This document shows positions 1 through 12,899 of a stretch of DNA of 64,000 nt, in pieces. The notes beneath the pieces are model-generated. The model saw only the letters and a program-made list of their open reading frames with translations, made no database searches and was not told the origin of the DNA. How positions within the stretch are numbered: the first letter of the stretch is position 1; each line of letters opens with the position of its first letter. Source of the DNA: Spongilla lacustris (taxonomy: Eukaryota > Porifera > Demospongiae > Spongillida > Spongillidae). Location: assembly GCA_949361645.1 (NCBI GenBank), contig OX442415.1, positions 10,209,071 through 10,273,070 on the forward strand, written 5' to 3'. The position numbers were made by a program, and so were the translations under genes.

Positions 1-240
1 GCTTTGTCCTTTGTAAATTTTGAACTCATAGGAACACCATCGCCATTTGCAACCGTATTTAAAAGTGTGTTCTTGTTTTTGTACAATTTGTAAACCTGAC
101 TTTTACTAATTCCAAACTTCTTTGCTACATCATCAATAGGTTTACCTGCATGCTTTGACATCGTCAATTGCACCCAACTTCTCCTTTAAAGTTAGCCACT
201 TTCTACCCTTGCGCCATGCTCCAAATACTCGCATACTAGG
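1..240 (-). pseudogene. CENP-B/pogo-type helix-turn-helix remnant, cut by window edge
   Basis: Read on the minus strand, about 200-240 starts a stretch (…RKGRKWLTLKEKLGAI) that continues, after a frameshift near 150-155, into KPIDDVAKKFGISKSQVYKL and then runs off base 1. The order 'LTLKEKL, conserved hydrophobic helix, VAKKFGISKSQVYK' is the N-terminal helix-turn-helix of Tigger/pogo transposases and CENP-B-like proteins. The frameshift breaks the reading frame inside the domain, so this is probably a decayed transposase rather than a working gene. The rest of the transposase would lie outside the window. No inverted end was seen. Confidence 0.55.
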
Positions 241-789
241 CCACATGCGATTAATTATACTTTTCAAAACAGAAGTCTCCGACTCGTTTGTACAAGGGTT
301 GTAACTTACTAAAAAAAAACACATAACAGCATCGAGGTGAGGTTGATTCGAGTATCCAGCAATAGCATTAGCATTGATTAATGCCAACGGTATGCGTGTT
401 GCAATTGAATGGTGAGGTCTAATTAGAACAATGCACAATATTATACTTTATGCATACTGTATTTGACTCTTAGGGGTTTGTGTACACGTACTGCAGAATG
501 TTTAGCCATGCCTCCGGTGATGGTGGACTGAATGAAACTAATAATATGGAACACTTGGGGTATGAGGTGTACATGTGTTCGAATAACCACACTTGCCATC
601 ATGCATAAACGCAACTAAACGCACGCTCACCGCATGTAAATATGTACTTACATGCTGCACACGTGAACCATTCCAGGAACTGAAAGAGACGTTGTTTAGT
701 AGCAACTTTTGTTGTTTATCTGGAAGAAAGTGAGACTGAGCACTGTATACAAATCATGTGTGGGCTCATTTCACTGCATTGTTCTTCAG

Positions 790-911
790 GGCGATACATG
801 TACCGTATTTGATGCAGAGACACAGGTCCGTAAAATTAATTTTGATACCACCGTTAATGAGATTCTGTGTACAGGTACCAAGGCCACAACACGTATTGAA
901 TCTGATTTCAG
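790..911 (+). other. Possible orphan coding exon
   Basis: A 122-bp open segment lies between a good acceptor (TTGTTCTTCAG, ending at 789) and a good donor (TTTCAG|GTAAGA, after 911). Its peptide begins GDTCTVFDAETQVRK and ends in phase 2. The composition resembles a beta-propeller strand pair, but no family is recognised and I found no partner exons on either side. It could be an exon of a gene mostly lost, or chance. Confidence 0.25.
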
Positions 912-915
912 GTAA

Positions 916-1637
916 GAAACTGTCATAACTTGGGTAGCGCTATGTAAACCGCAAGTTTGCTCAACTCTCCAATGAATAGCCCTTATTTTCCACTAGTGTG
1001 AGGTGTTAATTTTCCACTAGTGCGAGGTAAGACTGTGCTGCTCCAGTGGCTGCTCTAAACCACAAGCTGTGCATATGACATTTTGAGGCGTCATAGATTC
1101 GTACGATTTGGCGTACACACGTCACATGCACGATGAATTTATAACTTTAAAATAACTAACGTACAGTGCCGGCTCGCTAGAGTCGAAAGTAACACCTCGC
1201 TACAGTGAAAAAATAGTTTTCTCTGTACCCCATAATTGCATTAGCGGGTAACTGCAGTGGCACCACTGCGTAAACTATCACCTTGCTTTATAATACATTT
1301 TAACACGCGTCAAACGCACGCCCTAACTGCATCGATTCGGTTTGGTCGATGAATACTAATTAGCTAGTGTGTTTGCCTGTGAAGAAACGCCTACCTTTTG
1401 CGGTTGAACCGGTTTTAAAAAGGCGCTTCGTTTAGACGAAACTTATCTTTTGGTTTTGGGACTGTCATATCTATATAGACTAATTGCATACATGTATAAT
1501 GCAAAGAAAAAAACGCACAGCGATCAAAATATTGCTATCTAAAGGCCTATGTATAGTAACTGTCATCAGAGCTATTACATGTATGCAATGTGACAATCAA
1601 TGCGCAGTAAGTCCATTTCTGAATCAGTCGCCGCCTC
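916..1637. other. Non-coding stretch
   Basis: No supported gene. There is a short direct duplication of TTTTCCACTAGTGYGAGGT around 987-1027. The part next to 1638 would hold the 3' untranslated region of the collagen-C4-like gene on the minus strand; no AATAAA signal is visible in it. Confidence 0.4.
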
Positions 1638-2381
1638 TCATCCCTTGGTGCATACAATGCAAGAGAGCTCTTGCCCGGTACACTCTACAAATGGTGGACA
1701 AAGGCTTGGGTGATTTTCAATTTCAATCGTGTAAAACTGCAGGCCATCGTTGTTGGCTTTGGTGCCAGGGTAGTAAGTCATGTCCTCATCCATACACGAG
1801 TAGTGGTTATTCGCCGCATGACCGTTGTGAGAACTCATAAGATATCCATGGTATTCCTTCGTCCATCCTTTAGGGCACGTGAGTACACCGGGAATCATTA
1901 ACGTTGACGTGCGACCTTGCACCTCACACAACGCGCAGGGAACGTTATAGTCTTGCAGGTCGCTCAATGGCTGGATTGACCGTGTTTCGTACTCAGCTCC
2001 GTACATAAGACCGAGTCTCTGGAAACCAGGCTGGTATTCCAGATACTCTAACCGCATACTAGTCGGAGCAGGCAAGCAAATGGGTCCTATTCCACCACCC
2101 GATTGACTGTAATGGGTACCAGCTGCATATCCAAAATAAGTCCGCGTAGCAGTATCAGGACATACTTTCTTCCCCCAGCGAGTATACGTAGTTACGCCAG
2201 CTGCTGATTTGTAGAGATTTGGCAATGGCGTTTTCTGTTTGTCACCATCATCATCAGCTGACTTGTGGCCTCCGGCGATATTAACTTCAAGATCGTCTTC
2301 CATTTCCACTGATTTCATCGGTTTTCGTCCTTGGGTATAAGTTGCATAAAGCACCAGCGCTAAGAATAGTGAAAACTGCAT
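1638..2381 (-). CDS. Secreted short-chain collagen C4-like protein lacking the collagen helix
   Basis: Single-exon gene of 247 codons. I chose the ATG at 2381 (AATAAGATG, A at -3), followed by a clear signal peptide (MQFSLFLALVLYATYTQG). Residues about 20-55 are charged and low in complexity. From about residue 60 the protein follows the globular C-terminal domain of sponge short-chain collagen C4 proteins (spongin-type family) in order: TRWGKKVCP, AAGTHYSQSGG, YGAEYE, VPCALCEVQGR, LMIPGVLTCPKGWTKEYHGY, SCMDEDM, and a final CIVCTKG. Family members normally carry Gly-X-Y repeats before this domain; here none are present. The likely role is extracellular matrix, through domain-domain contacts rather than a triple helix. 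A TATA box sits upstream. The frame is intact, so it is probably a working gene. Family assignment is from remembered family pattern, not a search. Confidence 0.85.
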   Translation of the reverse strand: MQFSLFLALVLYATYTQGRKPMKSVEMEDDLEVNIAGGHKSADDDGDKQKTPLPNLYKSAAGVTTYTRWGKKVCPDTATRTYFGYAAGTHYSQSGGGIGPICLPAPTSMRLEYLEYQPGFQRLGLMYGAEYETRSIQPLSDLQDYNVPCALCEVQGRTSTLMIPGVLTCPKGWTKEYHGYLMSSHNGHAANNHYSCMDEDMTYYPGTKANNDGLQFYTIEIENHPSLCPPFVECTGQELSCIVCTKG

Positions 2382-2434
2382 CTTATTGCTGGTCAAACCA
2401 ACTCTGCCTGATTGTTAGTGCATCGATCAATCCT

Positions 2435-2442
2435 CTTTATAT
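2435..2442 (-). promoter_or_regulatory. TATA box of the collagen-C4-like gene
   Basis: On the minus strand the sequence reads GCATGTATATAAAGAGG, giving TATATAAA about 54-61 bp before the chosen ATG. The spacing allows a transcription start near 2405-2412 and a short 5' leader. It supports the ATG at 2381. Confidence 0.55.
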
Positions 2443-2449
2443 ACATGCA

Positions 2450-4125
2450 GGTTCTTCGCGTTAACTGTTGCATCACGCCGGCCGGCCCGCTCGGGTGTCT
2501 ATTATTACTGAAGAATTTGGCGTACCATTTTTCGAAATCATCATTAATGAAATATTATGGTATATATAGGTAGGTACATATATAGACAAAAGCGTTAATA
2601 GTTATTTGAAATTGATGATTACACTAGCCAATCAGCTCCGTTAGTATATCTGTACAAATCAGCAGACGCGCGCGACAATAACACTATCACAACAGACTAT
2701 AGGTATACATTTGAACAACGAATTGCGTAAATAAGCTCGGAAAATTCTCGTAGACATATGTCAGAATGACTGTGGTTCCCACCAACGAGCCAATCCCTCA
2801 CCTAAAAGCCCCACTTCATACATACATGGATATGCAGCTGATTCCTAGGACCACAAAACGAAGTGCCATGCAGAGTACTGCTGCTATGAAGCATATGACT
2901 CAACGCCTCACTCGGTATTTCCACTGACACTGCATGGGGTGGTAACTACAATAATAATAAAGAACGCTACACCATATGTGGCTAGCTTGCGCGTACGGTT
3001 GATAATAAAAAGTACCGAAATTCCATATTATCTGTGACCATATGCATGTATGTATGTATTGTAAACGCTTTGTGGATGTACTGTGGATGCTTTGCAATAT
3101 GCTCTTCTTTGTGAGCATGCATTCAAACTCGCGCCAACCCATGCAAGATTCTCGTCAATAGGTGTTTATAGTAACCAAAGTATGTTATTTGTGTGGGACA
3201 TGACCACGTACCTTTGAAGCATTATACCAATTTGTGGTTATGTAGCTTTTAAAACTCTATACCAATCTCTGGCCATGTATGCAACTTTGATACATTATAT
3301 GAACTTGTGGGAATGTATATATATACATAGCTTTGCAATTTGCCTTTCTTCATTCACATGGCTTTTGTTTGTCTTGTAAGAAAGTCCATTCTTGCCACGA
3401 AATTTTCCTTGTTCCTGCATGGCCACAGATAGTGCATGTCAACTCATCTCCTTTTGGTTATTTTTATATTGAACTACTACACCTGCATTGCATTATGAAC
3501 TTTATATGAACGTCGTACTACATGTATATATAACCTTTTGGTAATTCCTATAGTGTACCGATGTATTGACGCTAGACTATAGGAATGGCTGTCAAGTTAC
3601 GTGATTGAGAATAATATGGGCACTCTGCACCTATACCGGCTAACATTCAAAGCTATACCGCGGCTATTGCATGTGGTTGTATCAATTAATTAAGATCATA
3701 TGGAGAAATGGCCCATACATAGGCAGTCATCATGCTTTTATTTTTTAATTGAATTTTAAACAGATTTATAATTTACTATAAATCGGTCTGATTGTGAATC
3801 TGTGTTTTATATAATTATGACATAAACCATTCGTGTAGAAAAATCAAGACAAAAAATTAATTTCTACCGCACATAATTTATTCATAAACACTTTGCGTCA
3901 AGTTACAGTTATTGCGTACGTTGCAACTAGTTAACTGTTAATTGCAGATGAATTATTAATGATAATACACAATTGTAGCTTTGGAGATGTGGAGGCAGCA
4001 ATAAACGGATTGCCCTGCATGATTTCAACTTCTGAGATTCAGGTGTTTTGGTGAGTATACTGTGTGAATTTAGTATGTGCAGAACAGGCATATATTCGAT
4101 GCAGTGAAGGGGGAGGAGATATGGC
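2450..4125. other. Non-coding stretch
   Basis: AT-rich sequence with no supported gene, RNA or element. Short TATA-like and poly-A runs only. It separates the collagen-C4-like gene from the 20-bp minisatellite. Confidence 0.4.
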
Positions 4126-4157
4126 CTTCTTACTATACTAGTACTGTATGGAATTCT

Positions 4158-4777
4158 CCCTGTACTGTTGGCCTTCTCCCGGACCGTTAATTGCCCGTCT
4201 CCTTATACTGTTGGTCTTCTTCCTGTAGTGTTAGACGGGTGGCCTTCTCGCTATACTGTTGGCCCTCCCTATACTGTTGGCCTTCTCCCTATACTGTTGG
4301 CCTGCTCCCTATACAGTTGGCCTTCTCCCTATACATTGGCCTTCTCCCTATACATTGGCCTGCTCCCTATACAGTTGGCCTTCTCCCTATATACAGTTGG
4401 CCTTCTCCCTATACTGTTGGCCCTTCTCCCTATACATTGGCCTTCTCCCTATACATTGGCCTTCTCCCTATACTGTTGGCCTTCTCCCTATACTGTTGGC
4501 CTTCTCCCTATACTGTTAGCCTTCACCCTATATACTGTTGGCCTTCTCTCTATGCATTGGCCTTCTCCCTATACATTGGCCTGCTCCCTATACAGTTGGC
4601 CTTCTCCCTATATACAGTTGGCCTTCTCCCTATACTGTTGGCCCTTCTCCCTATACATTGGCCTTCTCCCTATACATTGGCCTTCTCCCTATACTGTTGG
4701 CCTTCTCCCTATACTGTTGGCCTTCTCCCTATACTGTTAGCCTTCACCCTATATACTGTTGGCCTTCTCTCTATACT
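4158..4777. repeat. 20-bp minisatellite, left part, with 221-bp higher-order period
   Basis: Tandem copies of CCTTCTCCCTATACTGTTGG, with 19-bp (…TATACATTGG) and 22-bp (…TATATACAGTTGG) variants. The variants are ordered: the TATATACAG variant recurs at 4379 and 4600 and the GTTAGCCTTCACCC variant at 4515 and 4736, both 221 bp apart, so a block of about 11 units was duplicated. Because 20 is not a multiple of 3, long open frames here are repeat artefacts. The array is interrupted at 4778 by a transposon and resumes at 5820. Confidence 0.9.
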
Positions 4778-5819
4778 CAAGGCCGTAGACAAGGGGGGGC
4801 TTGGGGGGGCTTGAGCCCCCCCAAAATTTTCCTTGAGAAAAAATATTAAAATGTTACTCGTATTTTGTATAATTAGAATTAACTACTTGCAGCTGTAATT
4901 GATAGCGGTCTATCGTGAGTCAATCGCATACGACGACGTACTATGTCACTCTTGAAGTTCTTTAAGAAGTGCATCGCTATGATTTGCCATGCACTAGCAG
5001 TAGCCACAGCAACAGCAGCAGCAATAATTCTTTATACATGCAGTGTAGCGGTTCCTCATTTCCGTGTTCAAATTCTTCCTCCTAAGCCCAACCAGCCAAA
5101 AATAAACTTTCCACTGAAAGAGATGTTTTTGGTGCACAACGGAGGGGATGCTCAATAACATGGTATAAAATTATCCATGGTTGCGTTATGTATTCTAGAG
5201 GAAGACGATGTTCTTAGTTTCTATCGTGCTAGTGCTGTGCATCACTAAATGCCAATGACTGGCTATATGGATAGCTTATTTAGTCATACTGGCTTCACCA
5301 ACTGGAAGAAAGCTTTCGAAACACAACCAATCTGTGCGCATTCTTGCAGCCGTTATAAACCTTCTATATGGATGTAGATTTACAAATGAGTAAAGATTAT
5401 AAAGAAAAACAATTAGTTCAGAGCCGTAAATGTCTGCTCGCAATTACTATTCAAAGTTCAGTGTATAGCCAACGAATTTGTGGGTCGTCATGCTATTTGT
5501 TTGACTTAGTTTGTATGACTGAAGACTTGTAAGCACACATACATGCATGTATGCAATTTTGATTCTTTGTCATTGTACTAACCGTGCTAAAATATATAGC
5601 AATAGCTGCGTATACCAGCAGCCGGGTCAATTTCTGCATTTCATGCTAACAAAAAATAAAAAAAAAGTTAAAGTGGCTGGGGCATCGCCCCAGACCCCGT
5701 TGGGGGAGCTTACAGCGCTCCCCCAAACCTCCTTTCTGGGGTAGGAGGGACACGCCCCCTCCCGCACCCACCCCAGTCATTATAGCCCCCCCAAACTTTG
5801 AAAGTTGTCTACGGCCATG
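4778..5819. mobile_element. 1,042-bp non-autonomous DNA transposon with 5-bp target duplication
   Basis: The element begins CAAGGCCGTAGACAAGG and ends TTGTCTACGGCCATG, imperfect terminal inverted repeats of about 15 bp. The minisatellite word ATACT is duplicated at 4773-4777 and 5820-5824, so the insertion is cleanly defined by its repeat host. Just inside the left end is a G/C hairpin (GGGGGGCTTGAGCCCCCCC). The right 150 bp carry a GC-rich module (…GGGGGAGCTTACAGCGCTCCCCC…) also found elsewhere in the window. No transposase is visible. Ends and layout match the element at 47886, which carries a hAT-type fragment, so a hAT-like element with 5-bp duplications is the likely class (inference). 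Confidence 0.8.
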
Positions 5820-6424
5820 ATACTGTTGGTCTTCTCGGGCTTCTCCCTATACTGTTGGCCTTCTCCCTATACTGTTGGCCTTCTCCCTATATTGTTGGCC
5901 TTCTCCCTATACTGTTGGCCTTCTCCCTATACTATTGGCCTTCTCCCTATACTGTTAGCCTTCTCCCTATACTGTTGGCCTTCTCCCTATACTACATGTA
6001 TTGGCCTTCTCCCTATACTGTTGGCCTTCTCCCTATACTGTTGGCCTTCTCCCTATACTGTTAGCCTTCTTCCTATGCTGGTGGCCTTCTCTTTATAATA
6101 AGCTGCGCTTATACTGTTGGCCTTCTCCCTATACTGTTGGCCTTCTCCCTATACTGTTGGCCTTCTCCCTATACTGTTGGCCTTCTCCCTATACTGTTGG
6201 TATTTTCCCTATACTATTCCTATACAGTTGGCCTTCTCTCTATACTGTTGACCCTTCTCCCTATATGGTTGACCTTATCCCTATACAGTTGGCCGTCTCC
6301 CTATGCTGTTGGCTTTCTCCCTATACTGTTGACTTTCTACCTACATGTGTACTGTCGGCCTTATCCCTATACTATTTCCTATACAGTTGACCGTCTCCCT
6401 ATACTATTGGCTTTCTCCCTATAT
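5820..6424. repeat. 20-bp minisatellite, right part
   Basis: Continuation of the array from 4158-4777 on the far side of the inserted element. Copies are mostly perfect CCTTCTCCCTATACTGTTGG up to about 6200, then degrade (GTTGACC, GTTGGCTTT variants) towards 6424. Confidence 0.9.
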
Positions 6425-8050
<1,626 letters not shown>

Positions 8051-8057
8051 TTATATA

Positions 8058-8184
8058 CTATACTGTTGGTCAGTTGGCCTTCTCCCTATACAGTGGCCTT
8101 CTCCCTATACTGTTGGCCTTCTCCCTATATAGTTGGCCTTCTCCCTATACAGTTGGCCTTCTCCCTATACTGTTGGCCTTCCCT
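8058..8184. repeat. Small satellite copy of the 20-bp minisatellite
   Basis: Six to seven copies of CCTTCTCCCTATACTGTTGG and its TATATAGTTGG and TATACAGTTGG variants, 1.6 kb from the main array. It shows that the repeat has spread or been moved locally. Confidence 0.9.
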
Positions 8185-8646
8185 AAAGGTTTTCATTTTT
8201 AGTATGCACGGCATTACATGTAGTACCTTGCTCTCATTACTATCAACAGTAAGGCTCTCAACTGTAGTACTCCAAGCCTAGCTGGCAACAAGTAGACAGG
8301 CAATAGAATAACCCTGGGGCTCACCAAAAATGTACATACATGTACATGTATGGACACAAGTAGTAGTGCTGCACATCTGTTAACATACTATGAACTTCCA
8401 GGACACAGCTATTCCCTAGGACAACCAGCAATACCAGGCCTAAGGGGTTGTATTTGCACAATGATGCATGGCATTGTGCATGAGATTATTCACTGTATGT
8501 ACAGACCTAGACCTTTTATCAGCAGTCTGGCCACACAACAAAATTCATGACATTGGGCCTTTGTTACTTTGTACAAACATCGAAATAAGATAGGATCAGC
8601 AGGTGTTTATGTACACACACATACATGTACACACACACACATGCAT

Positions 8647-8647
<1 letters not shown>

Positions 8648-8729
<82 letters not shown>
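8648..8729. repeat. (CA)n microsatellite, about 41 units
   Basis: Pure CA/TG run preceded by ACATGTACACACACACATGCATGC. Confidence 0.97.
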
Positions 8730-8730
<1 letters not shown>

Positions 8731-9115
8731 CAGCTGAACGTGGGGGAGGAGGAGGCAGGAATAGGCAACATCTGCCAGTATCACTTACGGTTTCCAGTCA
8801 TGCATTTGCTACAGATGTTACGTGTACAAGAAGCACACCATTGCATGCATGTACTTCCTATAACACCAGGGATTTACCGCACCTACCCCCTGGTGTACAC
8901 ATGGCATGTCACTTGCTGTTCTATCAATTAATCCAGGGTTCACAAACATGCCATTTAACTGTACATATGAAGGGAAGACTTCCTACAATAATACTGCAGC
9001 AATGGAAGTAGAACATCGTAACACAAACTTTCATGAATCCCTCAATTGTATTTAGCCAGTCAGACACTCAATGTTTTGGCATATACAAACTGCCACCACA
9101 ACCTGTACAAAAAAA

Positions 9116-9292
9116 ACAAATAATACTTTCTCTTTTCCTCCTCCCTTCAATTTCCTTACCTCCCCTTCCATCTCCCTCCCTCCTCATCCAGTCAATTTTC
9201 CTACCTCCCCCTCCCTCCCATCACTCTCGCTCCTCCTCTCTCCTTTCCTCCCCTTATCCCCATTCACCCCGCTGGCCCCGGCTCTCATCTTA
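9116..9292. repeat. Pyrimidine-rich tract
   Basis: About 170 bp in which nearly every base is C or T on the plus strand (TCTCTTTTCCTCCTCCCTTC …), with a few interruptions. Such tracts can adopt triplex (H-DNA) structures; here that is only a possibility. No coding support. Confidence 0.6.
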
Positions 9293-9299
9293 TAGCGCA

Positions 9300-10380
9300 T
9301 GTCAAATGAAGTACTATCCGGCTGAAAGGATCGTGTGTGAAAGGAAAAAGGTAAGCTAGCTGGGTTTGTTTAAAAAAAATAAATAAATAAAACTGAATAA
9401 TACCATGCTTTCCAGAATGGAAGAATAGTTTATCTAGTGTTGTTAAGTGGTTTTAAGAAGACACTTATATTGGGTTGAAGAAAAGGACGTAAGTTAATTA
9501 ACCTGTTCTCTTCTACAGTATGCAATATGTGTGTTCAGGTGTATTCTAGTAATCACTGCATTTTTATTTCAGGGAGTTCAAGTGTCAGCTTAAATTGATT
9601 TTTCACATACAACGCTCACTAGCTGCAGGAACAATCAGAAGGAACAGTGCATGTGCATGGATGTCACTATGGATGTAATGTAGCGTTACTGTTGTGTTAA
9701 TTTAACTGCAGGTGTCACAACAAAGCACTGTTGTACATGTACATGTGATCATGTTTCAAAAGATTCAACCACATGCAATGGCATCCTAGGCTGGTTTGTT
9801 TCTCAGACACTCGATACCTCAGGATGCACTCGGATAGCTTACAACATCAACAACCATTCATTCATTATACTGAATCATACACGTAATCACATACACACAC
9901 GTGATCCTATATATCTCTATGTTTCCGGACATCACAGTTCCTCCCCATTTCACACTGGTGACAGACCACCATCCCTTGTTGTCCATTCTCAACCCTGAAA
10001 AGGGATTACCAGCAGTGACAGCAGCACAGTTGCATTGGTATATGCGGTAGGCTAGCCCTGTCTTGATATCAGGTACAAGAGTACCACTCAGCACACAAAT
10101 GCTGATGCACTTTCACGGGGTGGCCGACATGCAGATGGCACAAATGGACGAGGAGGAAGGAGGGACATTCCCAACTACAAACCCTCCTGGTCGAGGTGGC
10201 AGAATTAGGAAGAACAACAACAATTAAGGGACCTGGTGTTAGCAAGGGTGTTTCAGCCTATTCAGGAGGGATGGCCACCCAAAACTACAGAAGAGGTCCG
10301 GTTATAAAGCCATGCTTTGAGTAGAGACATGAACTATACATGTACAGCAGTACAATCCTGTGAAAGGGTACAGGGAGAGG
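9300..10380. other. Non-coding stretch
   Basis: No supported gene. The 24-bp word ACCTCAGGATGCACTCGGATAGCT near 9817 recurs near 12659, next to the gag remnant, and may mark ends of a decayed repeat. No further structure seen. Confidence 0.35.
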
Positions 10381-10757
10381 TATAGGCCTGTACCACTGTT
10401 CACGGAGGGGTACAGGCCTGCTCAGGGATACAGGCATGTTCAAGGAGGGGTACAGGGATACAAGCCTGGACAGGGGTAAGGCCTGTACTGGCAGGGGGGG
10501 AGGGGTACAAGCCTGGACAGGGTGGGTGGGGGGGGGGGGGTTGGGGGTACAGGACTGTACAAGGGTACAGGCTTGTACAGGGGTGCAGGCCTGTACAAGG
10601 GTAATGGCGTGTACAGGGAGGGGTAGTGGCCTGGACAGGGGTACAGGCCTGTACTGGGGGGGGGGGGGGGGGGGGGGGGACTGTACAAGGGTACAGGCTT
10701 GTACAGGGGTGCAGGCCTGTACAAGGGTAATGGCGTGTACAGAGAGGGGTAGTGGCC
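10380..10757. repeat. GTACAGG-type tandem repeat with poly-G tracts
   Basis: Irregular tandem array of GTACAGGCCTGTACAAGGG and relatives. A longer block (CTGTACAAGGGTACAGGCTT … GGGGTAGTGGCCTG, about 85 bp) occurs twice, at about 10553 and 10679. Two G runs of more than 10 (near 10520 and 10660) are G-quadruplex candidates. The array resumes after the inserted element at 11713. Confidence 0.8.
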
Positions 10758-11712
10758 TGTAGGGGAGGAGTGGGTTAGTTGAGCCACTGGGTTAGTTGAG
10801 CCACCCCCTGTTTTAGCTCCATGAAGAAACATAATTGAATTATGTTAACATATATTGGCATTAAGTGTTATGACTAGCTTTTTGTCCTACTTTAGGATTT
10901 TGTTTTAGTATTCATCAGAATATGAAATTCAAAAATAAGAATTTTGATGATCAGAGTGAAATTCTGTTTTTATGGTTTGTGCGCTCATAATTTCTACATA
11001 ATGACAATATTCTTGTTTCAGTCTTGGGTGTTTGAAAGTGCATGTATGCAGCTATATTTATGTTTATAATAAATTATATACTTTGCTTCCTTTTTATACA
11101 ACTTAGCTAGATACAGGAAAAGTTAGTAGTGGGGTTAGTTGAGCCAATTGTAAAGGAGGTTAGTTGAGCCATATGCTTTAGCTGCAATTGTATGGCATTG
11201 AAATGATTTATTGATTTATGTAACAGATATAGTGAGCTATGCTTATTTGGCTATGCAGCAATCTCAGAAGCATTCTGTTTTTATTTCTAAAAGGAAAAAT
11301 GACTGTGAACACATTAAAAACACTTGTTGATCAATTTCAAGAGCTGTTGTTGAAAAAGTGTCATGTATTAGTGTATGAATTTGTTTGATCAATGATTTGA
11401 CAACGTAAGGCCTAGGCCTACTTATGTTAGCAATTATTATGCAATGCAACTAACTTTGGCTGAAGGCAGCATATGGCTCACCTGACCCATGTACCTGGCA
11501 CAACTAACCCACTTGGCTGGGTTAGTTGTGCCATTTGACACCTGTTGATTTTTAATAATGTCCCTATTCTCACGTACATCCCCAGTCTCTAACATTCCTA
11601 TGACATGTACCCAAGTACATCAGACTATTAACCTCTGCTTAATACCAATCCTCAGAGGCAGAATAAACCAAAACCTAAAAAGTGGCTCAACTAACCCACT
11701 CCTCCCCTACAG
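10758..11712. mobile_element. 955-bp element with perfect 32-bp terminal inverted repeats
   Basis: The first 32 bases (10758-10789, CTGTAGGGGAGGAGTGGGTT…) are exactly the reverse complement of the last 32 (11681-11712). The motif GGTTAGTTGAGCC or a near form is iterated inside: twice at 10770-10806, at about 11131 and 11157, an inverted pair at 11498-11535, and in the right end. Such iterations often bind transposase. The interior is AT-rich with no transposase. The target duplication is unclear because the flank is repetitive. Probably a non-autonomous DNA transposon; superfamily not assigned. Confidence 0.75.
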
Positions 11713-11769
11713 TGGTACAGGCCTATAAAATTGTACAGGCCTGTACAATTTGGGGTACAACCAATTGTA

Positions 11770-12615
11770 TTGATAGCAGTTGTTCATTCATGATTGTCCT
11801 CTGTTTCATTCCATTTCTCTTGTCTTTTGCTAGGCCATGTAGTGATCCCCATTTCAGTCTGTCCCATTCTTCTTTGCTTTCATCGTCCCCCTTTAGTTCC
11901 TTCACAGAGTGGTCTCTAGTGGGTACACCCTTTCCAACACCTGTTCCTTCTGCCCTTTTCTTTGCACAACACGCCCTCTCAATTTGCCCCCATTTCCTGC
12001 AAACTTTGTTTCTGAACCTGCACTGTTGAGTATCATGCGCTCCTCCACACCTGTTGCAAGCCCCTAGGCCTGACGCTCTCCCCCTTCTTGGTGGTGCTGC
12101 CACTTGATGTACTTCCTGTTTTGTGACACTCTGCAACTGTTCTGCGCGTCTCTAGTCTCTCTTTCCGCTATTTTCGCTGTCTCCACCACCTTGGCTAAAG
12201 TGAGGTCTGCCTTTGTGAGGAGTCTCTTCTGTACCCCCTCGTCCCTCATACCAAAGAACACCCTGTCTCTCAGCGTCTCTGATAACATCGCACCAAACGC
12301 ACAGTTCTGCAAACTTGCTGCATACCACATATCACACTTTCTCCCTCCTTTTGTCCCGTTTGTGGAACCGTACGTTCTGCGATGACTAGAGGTTTAGGCG
12401 CTACGTGTGTCGTTAAGGCTGCGACCAGTTGCTCGTACGTTCGGTCTTTCAATTTCTGGGGTGCTACGAGCGCTCGGAGCAGGCCAAATGTAATACACAG
12501 GCGAGGAAAGCGTCCTTTTTCTGTTCGGCTTCCACTTTATTTGCCAGGAAGAAATGTTCTAGCCGCTCGACGTATTAACTAAACCAGTCTTCCGTTGACG
12601 CGTCACACTCCCCTG
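11770..12615 (-). pseudogene. Degenerate LTR-retrotransposon (Gypsy-like) gag fragment
   Basis: Minus-strand pieces in different frames follow the order of a Ty3/Gypsy-type gag: VERLEHFFLANKVEAE (about 12575), PQKLKDRTYEQLVAALTTH (about 12450), LRDRVFFGMRDEGVQKRLL (about 12270), then zinc knuckles at 12058-11969. The first knuckle reads CNRCGGAHDTQQC (C-X2-C-X3-H-X4-C). The second has lost one Cys and its His (CRKWGQIERAC). At least two frameshifts separate the pieces. No protease, reverse transcriptase or LTR was found next to it. It is a dead sponge retrotransposon fragment. Confidence 0.75.
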
Positions 12616-12899
12616 CCATCCTTCTTAGCTATCCCATGCACCCTCGTCGCCACTGTAGACCTCAGGATGCACTCGGATAGCTCAGATCCAGCTACAGCTA
12701 CGTGTATGCCTACATCTCTTGTCTGAGCAGCCGGTCGAGGTAAGCAGCCTAACAACATCGATCTGTCTTGCAGAAAACACAGATTCGAAGCTTTTAGTAT
12801 TCCATGGCATGTACTAGTAGTTACCCCCGGCACGGGGCGGCACCTGGCCCACCACGCCCTCTGCTCGACTCCAGCTTTGCAAAATGCTGGCATGTCCTA

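Noticed and set aside
4168..4849. Overlapping open frames of about 190-207 codons rich in WPSPYTVGLLP
   Set aside because: A 20-bp tandem repeat with no stop in several phases; unit length is not a multiple of three, and all frames are equally open.
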